In this document: one piece after another, positions 5,644-6,776 of the stretch
How positions within the stretch are numbered: position 1 is the first letter of the stretch
Layout of the letters: each line of letters starts with the position of its first letter
Source of the DNA: Synergistaceae bacterium
GTDB lineage: Bacteria > Synergistota > Synergistia > Synergistales > Synergistaceae
DNA length: 6,776 nt
Reading direction: 5' to 3'
Assembly: GCA_030539135.1 (NCBI GenBank)
Contig: JAUNSQ010000083.1
Coordinates: 1 to 6,776 of the forward strand
The notes under the pieces: generated by a model
What the model saw: only the letters and a program-made list of their open reading frames with translations
Database searches by the model: none
What the model was told of the DNA's origin: nothing
Made by a program: the position numbers and the translations under genes

Positions 5644-5763
5644 TCACCCCAGATATCTCTTTAAAATTTTCATCTGGCGTTTACCCGTAATGTCTTTGGC
5701 ATCGGCAGACAATATTAGTCGCCTAACATTATATAGAAACAATTCATTAACAAAAAACATCAT
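5644..5763 (-). CDS. Possible 39-residue ORF just upstream of fic
   Basis: On the minus strand a frame opens at tandem ATG codons (5763 and 5760) and stops at TGA 5644-5646, four nucleotides before the fic start. The product begins MMFFVNELFLYN and ends DITGKRQMKILKRYLG. The C-terminal half is basic, helix-like and protein-like in composition, while the first 20 codons are AT-rich. There is only a weak AGG before the start. The product has no [S/T]xxxE[G/N] motif, so it is not a VbhA-type Fic antitoxin. It may be a real small gene coupled to fic, or the surviving 3' end of a longer gene whose 5' part was replaced. No family recognised. Confidence 0.4.
   Translation of the reverse strand: MMFFVNELFLYNVRRLILSADAKDITGKRQMKILKRYLG
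5649..5677 (-). repeat. Inverted repeat overlapping the fic ribosome-binding region
   Basis: CCAGAT (minus strand 5677-5672) and ATCTGG (5654-5649) form perfect 6-bp arms around a 17-nt loop. The last two G of the second arm begin the GGGGTGA ribosome site of fic, so the mRNA hairpin would partly hide it. The hairpin lies within the small upstream ORF, whose translation would unfold it. Confidence 0.35.
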
Positions 5764-5811
5764 CAATGCCTGTGTTCAATATTATTGCGAACTTGTTAGT
5801 GTCCCTGCCAC

Positions 5812-6546
5812 TTATTTCCCATTACTTGTTACCATAGTATCTTGTTGTTCCATTGAAGATAAAAAGTCATTGGGATATCTATTATCTAGTTTGTCTTTAA
5901 ACTCAGCAACAGAAATAAGGTAATCTGTGCCAAACAGCCCTTTATGTTCAATTTCAAGTTTCTTAGCAAGGTTTTCACATATATTTTCCCCAAGCTGTAT
6001 CACTTCATATAACATTTCTGAGTCCTGTTTTAACTCGTAAGTTAATGCCTGGAGATACACTGGTTCATCCCCTCTAATTTCATGTAAAGGATACTGTTTT
6101 TCAAGATTATTTTTGATTAACTGGGGTGTGGATACTACATCTTCTAAGATAGAAAAGATCATAATATAGAACTTTGGAATATTTTGTGTTATTTCACCAT
6201 CTATACATCCCAATGCTTTGTAGATTGCTTCGGTACACCGCAAAATAATCATCGAATGATATATTTAATAGATTCCCCTGTGGCGGAAAATATTTTTTAT
6301 ATTTCATCATTTCTAGCGGCACATCAAGTGTATCCATAAAGTCTCTCTTGTAAATTATATACAACAAAGAACTAATTTCTCCATAAAAAGCCGCCATAAC
6401 AGCATTTTTTGATTTTTAATATTTTCTTTCACTATATATCTTTGCCCAAGATAAGTACACAAACCACCAATGGCCGCCCCGATACCCCCCCAAAAAGCAG
6501 GAGCAACACTAGCATCTGTGGCTAGTCTTATTATAAAAGAACACAT
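5812..6546 (-). pseudogene. One-TM protein of unknown function, reading frame interrupted twice
   Basis: Three overlapping minus-strand frames join into one protein of about 244 residues. The first (from ATG 6546, GGAGA 8 nt upstream) encodes a predicted TM segment at about residues 14-34 (FWGGIGAAIGGLCTYLG) and a basic stretch ending KNQK. The second, entered near the A6 tract at 6405-6410, continues with AAFYGEISSLLYIIYKR and DDYFAVYRSNLQSIG. The third, entered near GGG at 6209-6211, continues with CIDGEITQNIPKFYIMIFSILEDV and an acidic tail. One extra A and one fewer G would restore a single frame, and the two shifts cancel. The arrangement recalls a loosely known accessory family with an N-terminal TM, an AF.GEI..L helix and a YF.VY....IG motif. 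Sequencing error, recent decay or slippage are all possible. It is AT-rich unlike the left half of the window and lies 78 nt after the methyltransferase stop. Confidence 0.65.
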
Positions 6547-6624
6547 TCATACCATCTCCATGTATATATCTAGTTATTTACTTTCTTTTACCCAATGCAA
6601 GACATATACCACAGATATTCGTCG

Positions 6625-6776
6625 CTATTTCTTAAACACAAACAAATATTCATGCGCAATAAGAAGAAAGTTATATTTGACGCTGTTGGTTTTCCAATAG
6701 CCAGTCGCTTTGCAGTTGTGTTGCTCTTTGATAATTATTTCTTTAAGCTTGAAGCCAGCTTCCCTAAATACTTCCA
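6625..6776 (-). CDS. Probable DNA methyltransferase, C-terminal 49 residues, runs off the right edge
   Basis: The minus strand is open from the window edge to TAG at 6625-6627. The first whole codon is 6774-6772. The tail reads REAGFKLKEIIIKEQHNC, then ATGYWKTNS, and ends YNFLLIAHEYLFVFKK. I recognise this as the ending of N-4/N-6-type DNA modification methylases, where a strand with EQHNC and the closing FLL.HEYL.VF strands finish the Rossmann-like methyltransferase domain. Catalytic (D/N/S)PP(Y/W/F) and SAM-binding motifs lie outside the window, so the recognition sequence and the presence of a restriction partner are unknown. The following gene starts 78 nt downstream on the same strand with no terminator visible, so they may be co-transcribed. 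Confidence 0.7.
   Translation of the reverse strand, partial: EVFREAGFKLKEIIIKEQHNCKATGYWKTNSVKYNFLLIAHEYLFVFKK

Noticed and set aside
5239..5664. 141-codon plus-strand frame opposite fic
   Set aside because: Antisense to a Fic gene with every family motif; no ribosome site seen.
5644..5763. VbhA-type antitoxin for Fic
   Set aside because: The small product lacks the [S/T]xxxE[G/N] motif, and the Fic protein already carries that motif at its own C-terminus.
5690..5923. 77-codon plus-strand frame near the fic upstream region
   Set aside because: Overlaps the end of the TM protein and the small ORF on the other strand and has no ribosome site or recognisable content.
6405..6410. Programmed -1 frameshift in the TM-protein gene
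   Set aside because: The zero-frame codons around the A6 tract (CAA AAA ATG) do not form a good two-tRNA slippery heptamer, and a second opposite shift would also be needed downstream.
6470..6700. 76-codon plus-strand frame at the right end
   Set aside because: Antisense to the TM-protein start and the methyltransferase tail, both of which carry recognisable protein sequence.

Overview
The window reads as bacterial chromosome with a housekeeping left half and an accessory right half. The left part (1 to about 3950) is GC-rich; one hand-counted line, 2521-2580, is 42/60 G+C. It carries, all leftward on the minus strand: the ribosomal protein S21 gene (rpsU), a GatB/YqeY-family gene, a class V aminotransferase, the ribonucleotide reductase regulator nrdR, and most of anaerobic ribonucleotide reductase nrdD, which runs off the left edge. 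A class III (oxygen-sensitive) reductase plus the general protein style suggests an anaerobe. Synergistota is my guess from the look of the proteins; it is not proven here.

The best-supported regulation is upstream of nrdR. Two NrdR-box-like 16-mers lie with starts 31 bp apart, on either side of a TATAAT -10 element. nrdR therefore probably represses its own transcript, and nrdD with it, because nrdD starts 29 nt inside the end of nrdR behind its own AGGAGG ribosome site. rpsU and yqeY are a tight pair (2-nt gap). Hairpins follow yqeY and the aminotransferase gene.

From about 3914 to 4151 there is a divergent intergenic region with a promoter candidate on each strand and a small palindrome. 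It feeds rpsU leftward and, rightward, a membrane-anchored protein of unknown function (4152-5003).

The right part (5025-6776) is leftward and increasingly AT-rich; line 6241-6300 is 16/60 G+C. Read in transcription order it holds the C-terminal 49 residues of a probable DNA methyltransferase (6776-6625), a one-TM protein whose frame is broken twice (6546-5812), a 39-codon ORF (5763-5644), and a class III Fic adenylyltransferase with an intact active site and an intact C-terminal self-inhibitory motif (5639-5025). All four lie on one strand with gaps of 78, 48 and 4 nt and no obvious terminator between them. This suggests an acquired defence or toxin-type cassette next to core genes, though co-transcription is inferred only. 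No tRNA, rRNA, CRISPR array, IS element or attachment site was seen.
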